Shown piece by piece: positions 22,961 to 35,205 of a DNA stretch of 64,000 bases. How positions within the stretch are numbered: position 1 is the first letter of the stretch; the number at the start of each line of letters is the position of its first letter. The notes under the pieces were generated by a model. The model was not told the DNA's origin, ran no database searches, and saw nothing but the letters and a program-made list of their open reading frames with translations. Both the position numbers and the translations under genes were made by a program. Source of the DNA: Symsagittifera roscoffensis. Its lineage: Eukaryota; Xenacoelomorpha; Acoela; Convolutidae. The stretch spans positions 61,742,054 through 61,806,053 of the forward strand of contig NC_087066.1 in NCBI RefSeq assembly GCF_963678635.1, read 5' to 3'.

Positions 22961-25900
22961 AGGTCGAGCATAGTCGAAATATAGGTCGAGCATAGTCAAA
23001 ACATAGGTCGAGCATAGTCAAAATATAGATTGTCCACAGTCGAAACATAGGTCGAGTACAGTCGGAACAGAGGTCGAGCACAGTCAAAACATGGGTCGAG
23101 GACAGTCAAAACAAAGGTACAGCACAGTCGAAACATAAAACGAACACAGTCCAAACGAAGGTCGAGCACTGTCAAAACATAGGTCGAGCACAGTCAAAAG
23201 ATGGGTCGACTACGGTGGAAACAGAGGTCGAGCACAGTCAAAACATGGGTCGAGAACAGTCAAAACAAAGGTCGAGCACAGTGGAAACATAAATCCAGCA
23301 CAGTCGAAACGAAGGTCGAGCACAGTCAAAACATAGGTCGAGCAGAGTCGAAACTTAGGTCGAGCACAGTCGAAACAGAGGTCGAGCACAGTCAAAAAAT
23401 AGGTCGAGCACAGTCAAAACATAGCTCGATTAGAGTCGAAAAATAGGTCGAGCACAGTCAAAAATTAGGTCGAGTACAGTCAAAACATTGGTCGAGCAGA
23501 GTCAAATCATAGTTCGAGCACAGTCATCAAAACATATGTCGAGCACAGTCGAAACTTAGGTCGACCACAGTCAAAACGTAGGTCGAGCACAGCCGAAATA
23601 TAGGTCGAGCACAGTCAAAAAATAGGTCGACCACAGTCAAAACCTTGGTCGAGCAGAGTCAAATCATAGCTCGAGCACAGTCATCAAAACATATGTCGAG
23701 CACAGTCGAAACTTAGGTCGACCACAGTCAAAACATAGGTCGAATACAGTCGAAACATAGGTCGAGCACAGTCGAAATATATATCGAGCACAGTCAAAAA
23801 ATAGGTCGACCACAGTCAAAACCTTGGTCGAGTAGAGTCAAATCATAGTTCGAGCACAGTCAAAACTTGGGTCGATCGAGCACAGTCAAAACAAAGACCG
23901 AGCCTATTCGAAACATAGGTTGAGCACAGTCAAAACATAGATCAAGCACAGTCAAAACATAGGTCGAGCACAGTCGTAACATAGGTCGAGCACAGTCAAA
24001 ACAGAGGTCGAGCACAGTCAACACATGGGTCCAGCACAGTCAAAACGGCTCCAGCACAGTCAAAACATAGCTCGAGCACAGTCAAAACAGAGGTCGAGCA
24101 CAGTCAAAACATAGGTCGAGCACAGTCGTAACATAGGTCGAGCACAGTCAAAACAGAGGTCGAGCACAGTCAAAACATGGGTCCAGCACTTTCAAAACGG
24201 CTCCAGCACAGTCAAAACATAGCTCGAGCACAGTCAAAACATAGCTTGAGTACAATCGAAATATGGGGTCGAGCACGGTCAAAACATAGGTCGAGCACAG
24301 TCAAAACATAGCTCGAGTAGAGTCGAAACATAGGTCGAGCACAGTCGAAGTATATGTCGAGCAGAGTAAAAAAAATAGGTCGACCACAGTCAAAACCTTG
24401 GTCGAGCAGAGTCAAATCATAATTTGAGCACTGTCAAAACTTGGGACGAGCACAGTCAAAACAAAGACCGAGCCTATTCGAAACATAGATCGAGCACAGT
24501 CAAAATATAGATAGAGCACAGTCGAAAAAAAGGTCAAGCATACTCAAATTATATGTCAGGTACCGTCAAAACATAGGTCGAGCACAGTCAAAACATAGGG
24601 CGAGCACAGTCATATCATATGTCGAGCACAGTCAAAACATAGGTCGAGCACGGTCAAAACATGGGTCCAGCACAGTCAAAATGGGTCGAGCACAGTCAAA
24701 ACATAGGTCGAGCACAGTCAAAACATAGCTCGAGTACAGTCGAAATATAGGGTCGAGCTCAGTCAATAATAGGTCGAGCACAGTCAAAACATAGCACGAG
24801 TAGAGTCGAAACATAGGTCGAGCACAGTCGAAATATATGTCGAGCACAGTCAAAACCTTGGTCGAGCAGAGTCAAATCATAGTTCGAGCACAGTCAAATC
24901 ATATTTCGAGCACAGTCGAAACTGCGGTCGAGCACAGTCGAAACAGAGGTCGAGCACACTAAAACATGGGTCGAGCACATTAAAATCATCGAGCACATTG
25001 AAACATGGTCGTGCACAGTCGAAACAGAGGTCGAGCACAGTCAAAGCATGGGTCGAGCACAGTCAAAACTTGGGTCGAGCAGAGTCAAAAGATGGGTCGA
25101 GAACAGTCGAAACATAGGTCGAGCACAGTCAAAACATAGGTCGAGTACAGTCGAAATATTGGGTCGAGCACAGTCAATAATAGGTCGAGCACAGTCAAAA
25201 CATAGCTCGAGTAGAGTCGAAACATAGGTCGAGCACAGTCGAAGTATATTTCGAGCACAGTCAAAACCTTGGTCGAGCAGAGTCAAATCATAGTTCGAGC
25301 ACAGTCAAATCATATGTCGAGCACAGTCGAAACTGCGCTCGAGCACAGTCGAAACAGAGGTCGAGCACAATCAAAACATGGGTCGAGCACATTAAAATCA
25401 TCGAGCACATTAAAACATGGTCGAGCACATTAAAAACATGGGTCGAGCACAGTCGAAACATAGGTCGAGCACAGTCAAAACATAGGTCGAGCACAGTCGA
25501 AACTTAGGTCGAGCACAGTCGAGCACAGTCAAAATATGGGTCGAGCACATTAAAATCATGGGTCGAAAACAATCAAAACATTGGTCGAGCACAGTCGAAA
25601 CAGAGGTCGAGCACAGATAAAACATAGGCCGAGCTTAGTCAAAACATGGGTCGAGGACAGTCAAAACATAGGTCGAGCACAGTCGAAACTTTGGTCGAGC
25701 ACAGTCGAAACATAAATCGAGCACAGTCGAAAGGAAGGTCGAGCACTGTCAAAACATATGCCCAGCAGAGTCGAAACATGTGTCGAGCACAGTCAAAACA
25801 TGGGTCGAGCACGGTCGAAACAGAGGTCGAGCACAGTCAAAACATGGGTCGAGAACAGTCAAAACAAATGCCAAGCACAGTCGAATTATAAATCGAGCAC

Positions 25901-28811
25901 AGTCGGAACGGAGGTCGAGCACTGTCAAAACATAGGTCGAGCACAGTCAAAACATAGATCGAGCACTGTCGAAACTTAGGTCGAGCACAGTCGAGCACAG
26001 TCAAAACATGGGTCGAGCACATTAAAATCATGGGTCGAAAACAATCAAAACATTGGTCGAGTACAGTCGAAACAGAGGTCGAGCACAGATAAAACATGGA
26101 CCGAGCTTAGTCAAAACATGGGTCGAGGACAGTCAAAACATAGGTCGAGCACAGTCGAAACTTTAGTCGAGCACAGTCGAAGTATAATTCGAGCACAGTC
26201 AAAAGGAGGGCAAGCACTGTCAAAACATATGTCCAGCAGAGTCGAAACATGTGTCGAGCACAGTCAAAACATGGGTCGGGCACGGTCGAAACAGAGGTCG
26301 AGCACAGTCAAAACATGGGTCGAGAACAGTCAAAACAAATGCCAAGCACAATCGAATTATAAATCGAGCACAGTCGGAACGGAGGTCGAGCACTGTCAAA
26401 TTATAGGTCGAGCACAGTCAAAACATAGGTCGAGCACAGTCGAAACTTAGGTCGAGCACAGTCGAGCACAGTCAAAACATGGGTCGAGCACATTAAAATC
26501 ATGGGTCGAAAACAATCAAAACATTGGTCGAGCTCAGTCGAAACAGAGGTCGAGCACAGATAAAACATGGGCCGAGCTTAGTCAAAACATGGGTCGAGGA
26601 CAGTCAAAACATAGGTCGAGCACAGTCGAAACTTTGGTCGAGCATAGTCGAAACATAAATCGAGCACAGTCGAAAGAAAGGTCGAGCACTGTCGAAACAT
26701 ATGTCCAGCAGAGTCGAAACATGTGTCGAGCACAGTCAAAACATGGGTCGAGCACGGTCGAAACAGAGGTCGAGCACAGTCAAAACATGGGTCGAGAACA
26801 GTCAAAACAAATGCCAAGCACAGTCGAATTATAAATCGAGCACAGTCGGAACGGAGGTCGAGCACTGTCAAAACATAGGTCGAGCACAGTCAAAACATTG
26901 GTCGAGCACAGTCAAAACATGGGTCGAGAACAGTCAAAACAAAGGTCGAGCACAGTCGAAACATTAATCGAGCGCAGTCGAAACGGAGTTCGAGCACTGT
27001 CAAAACATAGGTCGAGCACAGTCAAAACATAGGTCGAGCACATTTAAATCATGTGTCGAGAACTGTCAAACGTTGGTCGAGCACAGTCGAAACAAAGGTC
27101 GGGCACAGTCAAAACATGGGACGAGCACAGTCGAAACATGGGTCGAGCACAGTCAAAACATGGGTCGAGAACAGTCAAAACAAAGGTCGAGCACAGTCGA
27201 AACATTAATCGAGCGCAGTCGAAACGGAGTTCGAGCACTGTCAAAACATAGGTCGAGCACAGTCAAAACATAGGTCGAGCACATTCGAAACAGAGGTCGA
27301 GTACAGTCAAAACATGGGTCGAGCAAAATAAAATCAAGGGTCGAAAACAGTCAAAACATTGGTCGAGCACAGTCGAAACAGAGGGCGAGCACAGCAAAAA
27401 ACATGGGTCGAGCACATTCAAAACATGGGTCGAGGACAGTCAAAAATTAGGTCGAGCACAGTCGAAAGTTAGGTGGAGCACAGTCGAAACATAAATTGAA
27501 CACAGTCGAAGCCAAGGTCGGGAACTGTCAAAACGTAGGTCCAGCAGAGTCGAAACATGGATCGAGCAGAGTCAAAACATGGGTCGAGAACTGTCGAAAC
27601 AGAGGCCGAGCACAGTCAAACCATGGGTCGAGAACAGTCGAGACTTAGGTCGAGCACAGTCGAAACAGAGGTGGAGTACAGTCAAAACATGGGTCGAGCA
27701 CAGTCAAGACATGGGTCGAGCACAGTCAAAACATGGGTCGGGAACAGTCAAAACAAAGGTCGAGCACAGTCAAAACATGGGTCGAGAACAGTCGAAACGT
27801 AAATCGACCAGAGTCGAAACGGAGGTCGAGCACTGTCAAAACATAGGTCGAGCACAGTTAAAACATAGGTCGAGCACAGTCGAGACTTAGTTCGAGCACA
27901 GTCAAAACAGAGGTCGAGCACAGTCAAAACATGGGTCGAGCACAGTCAAGACATGGGTCGAGCACAGTCAAAACATGGGTCGGGAACAGTCAAAACAAAG
28001 GTCGAGCACAGTCGAAACATAAATCGAGCACAGCCGAAACGGAGGTCGAGCACTGTCAAAACAAAAGTCAAGCACAGTCAAAACATAGGTCGAGCACAGT
28101 CAAAACATGGGTCGAGCACATTAAATTCATGGGTCGAAAACAGTCAAAACATAGGTCGAGCACATTCGAAACAGAGGTCGAGTACAGTCAAAACATGGGT
28201 CGAGCAAATTAAAATCAAGGGTCGAAAACAGTCAAAACATTGGTCGAGCACAGTCGAAACAGAGGGCGAGCACAGCAAAAAACATGGGTCGAGCACAGTC
28301 AAAACATGGGTCGAGGACAGTCAAAAATTAGGTCGAGCACAGTCGAAAGTTAGGTGGAGCACAGTCGAAACATAAATTGAGCACAGTCGAAGCGAAGGTC
28401 GGGAACTGTCAAAACGTAGGTCCAGCAGAGTCGAAACATGGATCGAGCAGAGTCAAAACATGGGTCGAGAACTGTCGAAACAGAGGCCGAGCACAGTCAA
28501 ACCATGGGTCGAGAACAGTCGAGACTTAGGTCGAGCACAGTCGAAACAGAGGTCGAGCACAGTCAAAACATGGGTCGAGCACAGTCAAGACATGGGTCGA
28601 GCACAGTCAAAACATGGGTCGGGAACAGGCAAAACAAAGGTCGAGCACAGTCAAAACATGGGTCGAGAACAGTCGAAACGTAAATCGACCAGAGTCGAAA
28701 CGGAGGTCGAGCACTGTCAAAACATAGGTCGAGCACAGTCAAAACATAGGTCGAGCACAGTCGAGACTTAGTTCGAGCACAGTCGAAACAGAGGTCGAGC
28801 ACAGTCAAAAC

Positions 28812-29603
28812 ATGGGTCGAGCACAGTCAAGACATGGGTCGAGCACAGTCAAAACATGGGTCGGGAACAGTCAAAACAAAGGTCGAGCACAGTCGAAACA
28901 TAAATCGAGCACAGCCGAAACGGAGGTCGAGCACTGTCAAAACATAGGTCAAGCACAGTCAAAACATAGGTCAAGCACAGTCAAAACATGGGTCGAGCAC
29001 AGTCAAGACATGGGTCGAGCACAGTCAAAACATGGGTCGGGAACAGTCAAAACAAAGGTCGAGCACAGTCGAAACATAAATCGAGCACAGCCGAAACGGA
29101 GGTCGAGCACTGTCAAAACATAGGTCGAGCACAGTCAAAACATAGGTCGAGCACAGTCGAGACTTAGTTCGAGCACAGTCGAAACAGAGGTCGAGCACAG
29201 TCAAAACATGGGTCGAGCACAGTCAAGACATGGGTCGAGCACAGTCAAAACATGGGTCGGGAACAGTCAAAACAAAGGTCGAGCACAGTCGAAACATAAA
29301 TCGAGCACAGCCGAAACGGAGGTCGAGCACTGTCAAAACATAGGTCAAGCACAGTCAAAACATAGGTCAAGCACAGTCAAAACATGGGTCGAGCACATTA
29401 AATTCATGGGTCGAAAACAGTCAAAACATTGGTCGAGCACAGTCGAAACAGAGGTCGCGCACAGTCAAAACATGGGTCGAGCAAAGTCAAAACATGGTTC
29501 GAGCACAGACGAAACTTAGGTCGAGCACATTCAGAACATAGATCGAGCACAGTCGAAACATAGATCGAGCAGAGTCAAATATAGATCGAGCACAGTCAAA
29601 ACT
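28812..29603. repeat. 396-bp higher-order repeat, two tandem copies
   Basis: The stretch from 28812 is repeated from 29208, a period of 396 bp or 18 satellite units, with shared variants such as AGCACAGCCGAAACGGAGG. The second copy of the large duplication has only one such unit (41079 onward), so it lost or never gained one. Confidence 0.75.
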
Positions 29604-31540
29604 TAGGTCGAGCACAGTCGAAATATAGGTGGAGCACAGTCAAAACTTAGGTCGAGCACAGTCGAAATATAGTTCAAGCACAGTCGAAACATAGGTAGAG
29701 TACAGTCAAAACTTGGGTCGAGCACAGTCAAAACATGGTTCGAACAAGTCAAAACATGGTCGACTACACTCAAAACTTAGGTCGAGCACAGCCGAAATAT
29801 AGGTCGAGCACTGTCAAAACATGGTTCGAGCACAGTCGAAACTTAGGTCGAGCACATTCAGAACATAGATCGAGCACAGTCGAAACATAGATCGAGCACA
29901 GTCAAATATAGATCGAGCACAGTCAAAACTTAGGTCGAGCACAGTCGAAATATAGGTGGAGCACAGTCAAAACTTAGGTCGAGCACAGTCGAAATATAGT
30001 TCAAGCACAGTCGAAACATAGGTAGAGTACAGTCAAAACTTGGGTCGAGCACAGTCAAAACATGGTTCGAACAAGTCAAAACATGGTCGACCACACTCAA
30101 AACTTAGGTCGAGCACAGCCGAAATATAGGTCGAGCACTGTCAAAACATGGTTCGAGCACAGTCGAAACTTAGGTCGAGAACATTCAGAACATAGATCGA
30201 GCACAGTCGAAACATAGATCGAGCACAGTCAAATATAGATCGAGCACAGTCAAAACTTAGGTCGAGCACAGCCGAAATATAGGTCGAGCACTGTCAAAAC
30301 ATAGGTCGAGCACAGTCAAAACATAGCTCGAGTACAGTCGAAATATAGGTCGAGCACAGTCGAAATATGTAACGGGCACTGTCAAAAAATAGGTCGAGCG
30401 CAGTCGAAACCGTGGTCGAGCAGAGTCAATCATAGTTCGAGCAGAGTCAAATCATCGGTCGAGCACAGTCAAAACCAAGAGCGAGCCTATTCGAAACATA
30501 GGTTGAGCACAGTCAAAACATGGGTCGAGCACAGTCAAAACATGGGTCGAGCAAAGTCAAAACATGGTTCGAGCACAGACGAAATTTAGGTCGAGCACAT
30601 TCAGAACATAGATCGAGCACAGTCGAAACATAGATCGAGCAGAGTCAAATATAGATCGAGCACAGTCAAAACTTAGGTCGAGCACAGTCGAAATATAGGT
30701 GGAGCACAGTCAAAACTTAGGTCGAGCACAGTCGAAATATAGTTCAAGCACAGTCGAAACATAGGTAGAGTACAGTCAAAACTTGGGTCGAGCACAGTCA
30801 AAACATGGTTCGAACAAGTCAAAACATGGTCGACCACACTCAAAACTTAGGTCGAGCACAGCCGAAATATAGGTCGAGCACTGTCAAAACATGGTTCGAG
30901 CACAGTCGAAACTTAGGTCGAGCACATTCAGAACATAGATCGAGCACAGTCGAAACATAGATCGAGCACAGTCAAATATAGATCGAGCACAGTCAAAACT
31001 TAGGTCGAGCACAGTCGAAATATAGGTGGAGCACAGACAAAACTTAGGTCGAGCACAGTCAAAATATAGTTCAAGCACAGTCGAAACATAGGTAGAGTAC
31101 AGTCAAAACTTGGGTCGAGCACAGTCAAAACATGGTTCGAACAAGTCAAAACATGGTCGACCACACTCAAAACTTAGGTCGAGCACAGCCGAAATATAGG
31201 TCGAGCACTGTCAAAACATGGTTCGAGCACAGTCGAAACTTAGGTCGAGCACATTCAGAACATAGATCGAGCACAGTCGAAACATAGATCGAGCACAGTC
31301 AAATATAGATCGAGCACAGTCAAAACTTAGGTCGAGCACAGCCGAAATATAGGTCGAGCACTGTCAAAACATAGGTCGAGCACAGTAAAAACATAGCTCG
31401 AGTACAGTCGAAATATAGGTCGAGCACAGTCGAAATATGTAACGTGCACTGTAAAAAAAATAGGTCGAGCGCAGTCGAAACCGTGGTCGAGCAGAGTCAA
31501 TTCATAGTTCGAGCAGAGTCAAATCATCGGTCGAGCACAG
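29490..31540. repeat. 327-bp higher-order repeats in a larger period of about 1.07 kb
   Basis: The marker AACATGGTTCGAGCACAG occurs at about 29491, 29817, 30144, 30561, 30888 and 31214, with spacings of 326, 327, 417, 327 and 326. This is a unit of about 327 bp grouped in a super-unit of about 1070 bp. The second large copy has five markers instead of six (41370-42760). Confidence 0.75.
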
Positions 31541-32884
31541 TCAAAACCAAGAGCGCGCCTATTCGAAACATAGGTTGAGCAAGTCAAAACATAGATCGAG
31601 CACAGTCGAAAAAAATGTCGAGCATAGTCAAATTATAGGTCGAGTATCGTCAAAACATAGGTCGAGCACAGTCAAAACATAGGTCGAGCACAGTCGTAAC
31701 ATAGGTCGAGCACAGTCAAAACATAGGTCGAGCACAGTCAAAACATAGGTCCAGCACAGTCAAAACGGGTCTAGCACAGTCAAAACATAAATTAAGCACA
31801 GTCAAAACTTGGGTTGACCACAGTCAAAACGTAGGTCGAGCACAGCCAAAATATAGGTCGAGCACAGTCAAAACATAGGTCGAGCGCAGCCAAAACATAG
31901 GTTGAGTACCGTCGAAACATAGGTCGAGCACATTCTAAGCATCGGTCGAGCACAGTCGAAAAATAGGTCGAGCACAGTCGAAACGTTGTTCGAGCACAGT
32001 CAAATCATAAGTCGAGCACAACCAGAACATAGATCGAGCCTAGACGGAAGATAGGTCGAGCACAGTCAAAAAATACATCGAGCACATTCGAAACATATGT
32101 CGAGCCCATTCAAATTATAGGTCAAGTCAGCCAAAACATAGGTCGAGCACAGTCAAAACAGGGGCAGAGCCCAGTCAAAACAAGGCTCGAGCACAGTCGA
32201 AACATGGGTCGAGCAAAACCAAAACATAGGTTGAGCACAGTCAAAACAAAGGTCGAGTACATTCGAAACATAGATCGAGCACAGTTGAATTATAGGTCGA
32301 TCACAGTCGTAACATACGTCGAGCACAGTCAAAACATAGGTCGAGCACAGTCGTAACATAGATCGAGCACAGTCCAAATATGGTTCGAGCACTGTCAAAA
32401 CATAGGTCGAGCACAGTCAAACATAGGTCGAGCACAGTCAAAACATAGGTCGAGCTCAGTCAAAACTTGGGTCGAGCACAGTCAAAACATGGATGGAGCA
32501 CAATCAAAACCTAAGTCGAGCACAGTGAAAACATTGGGTCGAGCACAGTCAAAAGTCAAAACATATACCGATCCTAGTCGAAATATAGGTCGAGCCCAGT
32601 CAAAATATAGATCGAACACGGTCGAAACATAGATCGAGCACAGTCAATTTATAGGTCGAGTACAGTCAAAACATAGGTCGAGCACAGTCAAAACATAGGT
32701 TGAGCACAGTCGAAGCAGAGGTCGAGCACAGTCAATTTATAGGTCGAGTACAGTCAAAACATAGGTCGAGCATAGTCAAAATATAGATTGTCCACAGTCG
32801 AAACATAAGTCGAGCTCAGTCAAAACATGGGTTGAGCACAGTCAAAACATGGGTCGAGCACAGTCAAAACCTAAGTCGAGCACA

Positions 32885-33049
32885 CTACCCGGCTTAATGG
32901 GTGTGACTTGTAGCGTTAGCACATCTCAGTTTGTTTTCAGTAGCCATTCTGGTAACTGAGCGAATATTGACTAAAATAAGTTTTATCAGCAAAGGGATAA
33001 AAGAAAAAAAAGGTTTATCATAGTTAATCGTGAAGTGGGATAGATATGC
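32885..33049. repeat. 165-bp non-satellite segment inside array, copy 1
   Basis: The segment begins CTACCCGGCTTAATGGG and ends GTGGGATAGATATGC, and is unrelated to the 22-bp unit. It recurs at 44429-44593 and 45375-45539, with satellite on both sides, and at 47194-47357, where the right side is unique DNA. The embedded copies contain an ORF of 61 codons on the minus strand that runs into satellite; I do not treat it as a gene. Confidence 0.9.
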
Positions 33050-33943
33050 ACGGTCAATGTATAGGTCGAGTACAGTCAAAACATAGGTCGAGCACAGTCA
33101 AAACATAAGGTCGAACACAGTCGAAGCAGAGGTCGAGCACAATCTGTTTATAGGTCGAGCTCAGTCAAAACTTGGGTCGAGCACAGTCAAAACATTGGTC
33201 GAGCACAATCAAAACCTAAGTCGAGCACAGTAATAACATAGGTCGAGCACAGTCAAAATATAGACCGAGCCTAGTCGAAATATAGGTCGAGTCAGTCAAA
33301 ATATAGACCGAGCCTAGTCGAAACATAGGACGAGCACGGTCAATGTATAGGTCGAGTACAGTCAAAACATACGTTTCTCTCAACTTTAACAACCAAATAT
33401 TTACACCCATCCCCCCCTCACGCATTTATCCTCAGACCTACTCTGACTCCCACATACTCCTGTTTTTAGGGATAGGTGGGGAGAGAGTGTATTGGGGGGG
33501 GGGGGGGGGGTTGGAGGGTAGGTGGGCACACGTTTACGGTAAAAGTAAGTAAAACGTAAACCAATATTTAGCAATTGCAACATTCATCATAATTGATTTC
33601 AAGGTTTTGGAAAATCCAGGCTCTTACTCATGAAAATCTATTATAATTCATTATAATCGAATGTAATCCATTATAATTGTTTATAATGGATTAAATTGAT
33701 TTCTAATTTTGTTTTTTAGTCGTTCATTTATCCATTGTAATCAATTATTTTAGAATTTTATGGAGACAGACGATGAAAATACTTTATAATCGTTTGTTAT
33801 CCATGGAACCTCATTGCGGGTGTCCGCTTAAGAAAAAAGCAAAGTATAAAACTAGGATCATGATTTTGTTGTTTTTTAATTTTTTTCTTTTTATTATTTT
33901 TTTAAGCTGCATATCACGTGGGCAGGAAATCCGGAGCACAAAA

Positions 33944-35040
33944 TCTGTTGCATTTTGGGGGTGGGGGTGCAATGAATTTCGATTTATTGCACTTGGGGCA
34001 GGACGGTCAAAGACATTGCAAGTTGAGGTTATAACTGCTAAAACAATGCACAAGGAGTTCCTCTTCGGGGGGGGGGGGGGGCAGGACAGCCATATTAAAA
34101 GCAGCAATTAGGAAAGGACATCCAAAAGTATTGCACGTCGGGGGCAGTATCACCAAAGCCATTGCATTTGGGGGCAGGACAACCAAAGCTTTGGCAGCAA
34201 CGCCGGGGCAGCAACGCAAAAGCCTTTGCATTTGGGGGCAGGGCAGGCAATTCCATTGCACTTGGGGGAGTACAGCCAAAACAATTGCACGTCAGGGGCA
34301 GTATAACCAGAATCATTGCAACTTGGAGACAGGACGGCCAAAGCCATTGCACACGAGGCTGATTTTGAGGGGGGGTTGCATGACATCGATATTCAATGTA
34401 GAACTTGGGGGATGGACAGCCAAAGCCATTGGACGTCCGGGGCAGGACAGCAGGTTTCCTTGCACTTGGGGGAGGACAGGGAAAGCAAATGCACGTCGGG
34501 GGCAGGACAGCAGGTTTCATTGTACATTGGAGGCAGGACGGCCACAGCCATTGGACGTTGAGCTTCAGTCAGCCAAAACCATTGCACAAGAGGATGATTT
34601 CGTGAGGAACAGGACATCAGCGATATTCAAGGCAGCACTTAGGGGAAGGACAGCCAACAAAACCATTGCACGTCGGGGGCAGGAGAACCAAAGCCATTTC
34701 ACGTCGGGACAGAACATCAAAGGCCATTGCATTTGGGGGCAGGGCGGCCACAACCATTGCACAATGGGAGCAGCACAGCAAAGGACATGGCATCTGGTAA
34801 AGCAGCCAGATTCATTGCAACTTGCGGTTAGAGCAGCCAGATTCATTGAACTAGGGGCCAATAGCCACAGCCATTGCACATGGGTACAGGACAGCCAAAT
34901 TTAAAGCTCTTAGGCGCAGGACAGCCACAGCTATTGTGCGTGCAGAGAACCAAATTCATTGCACGTGGGGATGGACAGCCAAATTTCTTGCATGTGGGGG
35001 TCATATCAGCCAAATTAACTGCACATGGGGTGCAGAGTAC
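33944..35040. repeat. G-rich minisatellite, second array
   Basis: This is the second-copy equivalent of 21700-22795, unit for unit, with one extra G in the long G run at 34067-34081. Long ORFs on both strands again consist only of the repeat and are not called. Confidence 0.85.
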
Positions 35041-35205
35041 CTTTGTCTTTTCCGTTGCTTAACGCATCAAACAAACAAAAAAACACAAACATACATTCAA
35101 GCATACATGCATACATGCAGCCAGACTTATCGGCCTAGCTATAGACATTCAATAAGCAGAATGGTCTAAGAGCAGATTGGTTCCAAGAGCAGAAATCATA
35201 TTTAT
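35041..35205. repeat. Transition segment, second copy
   Basis: This is the same AC-rich and CTTATCGGCCTAGC-containing segment as at 22796-22960, followed by the 22-bp satellite. Confidence 0.8.

Larger units (their letters stand above)
21130..33372. repeat. Large tandem duplication, first copy (12243 bp)
   Basis: This stretch is repeated directly by 33373-44916 with very few differences. It contains, in order, a lead with a 16-G run (21251-21266), TATAATC words, an AT-rich patch, the G-rich minisatellite (21700-22795), a transition segment, and the 22-bp satellite to 33372. The left breakpoint is in CTCA/GTTTCTCTC at 21130 and the right one is in ACATAC at 33372. The new junction at 33371-33380 reads ACGTTTCTCT; only GT is shared by both parent ends. 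The whole unit lies in the receptor intron. Confidence 0.92.
22961..33372. repeat. 22-bp satellite array, first array
   Basis: The array is made of contiguous 22-bp units starting GTCGAGCACAGTC, then AAAAC or GAAAC, then a variable end (ATAG, ATGG or AGAG). There are about 470 units, interrupted once at 32885-33049. Higher-order repeats are visible: about 471 bp starting near 25646, 26118 and 26589; 881 bp at 27557 and 28438; 396 bp at 28812 and 29208; and about 327 bp in several copies from 29490 to 31220. Since 22 is not divisible by 3, translations have a 66-bp (22-residue) period. ORFs arise where the ATAGG stop is changed to ATGGG or AGAGG. They are not genes. Confidence 0.95.
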
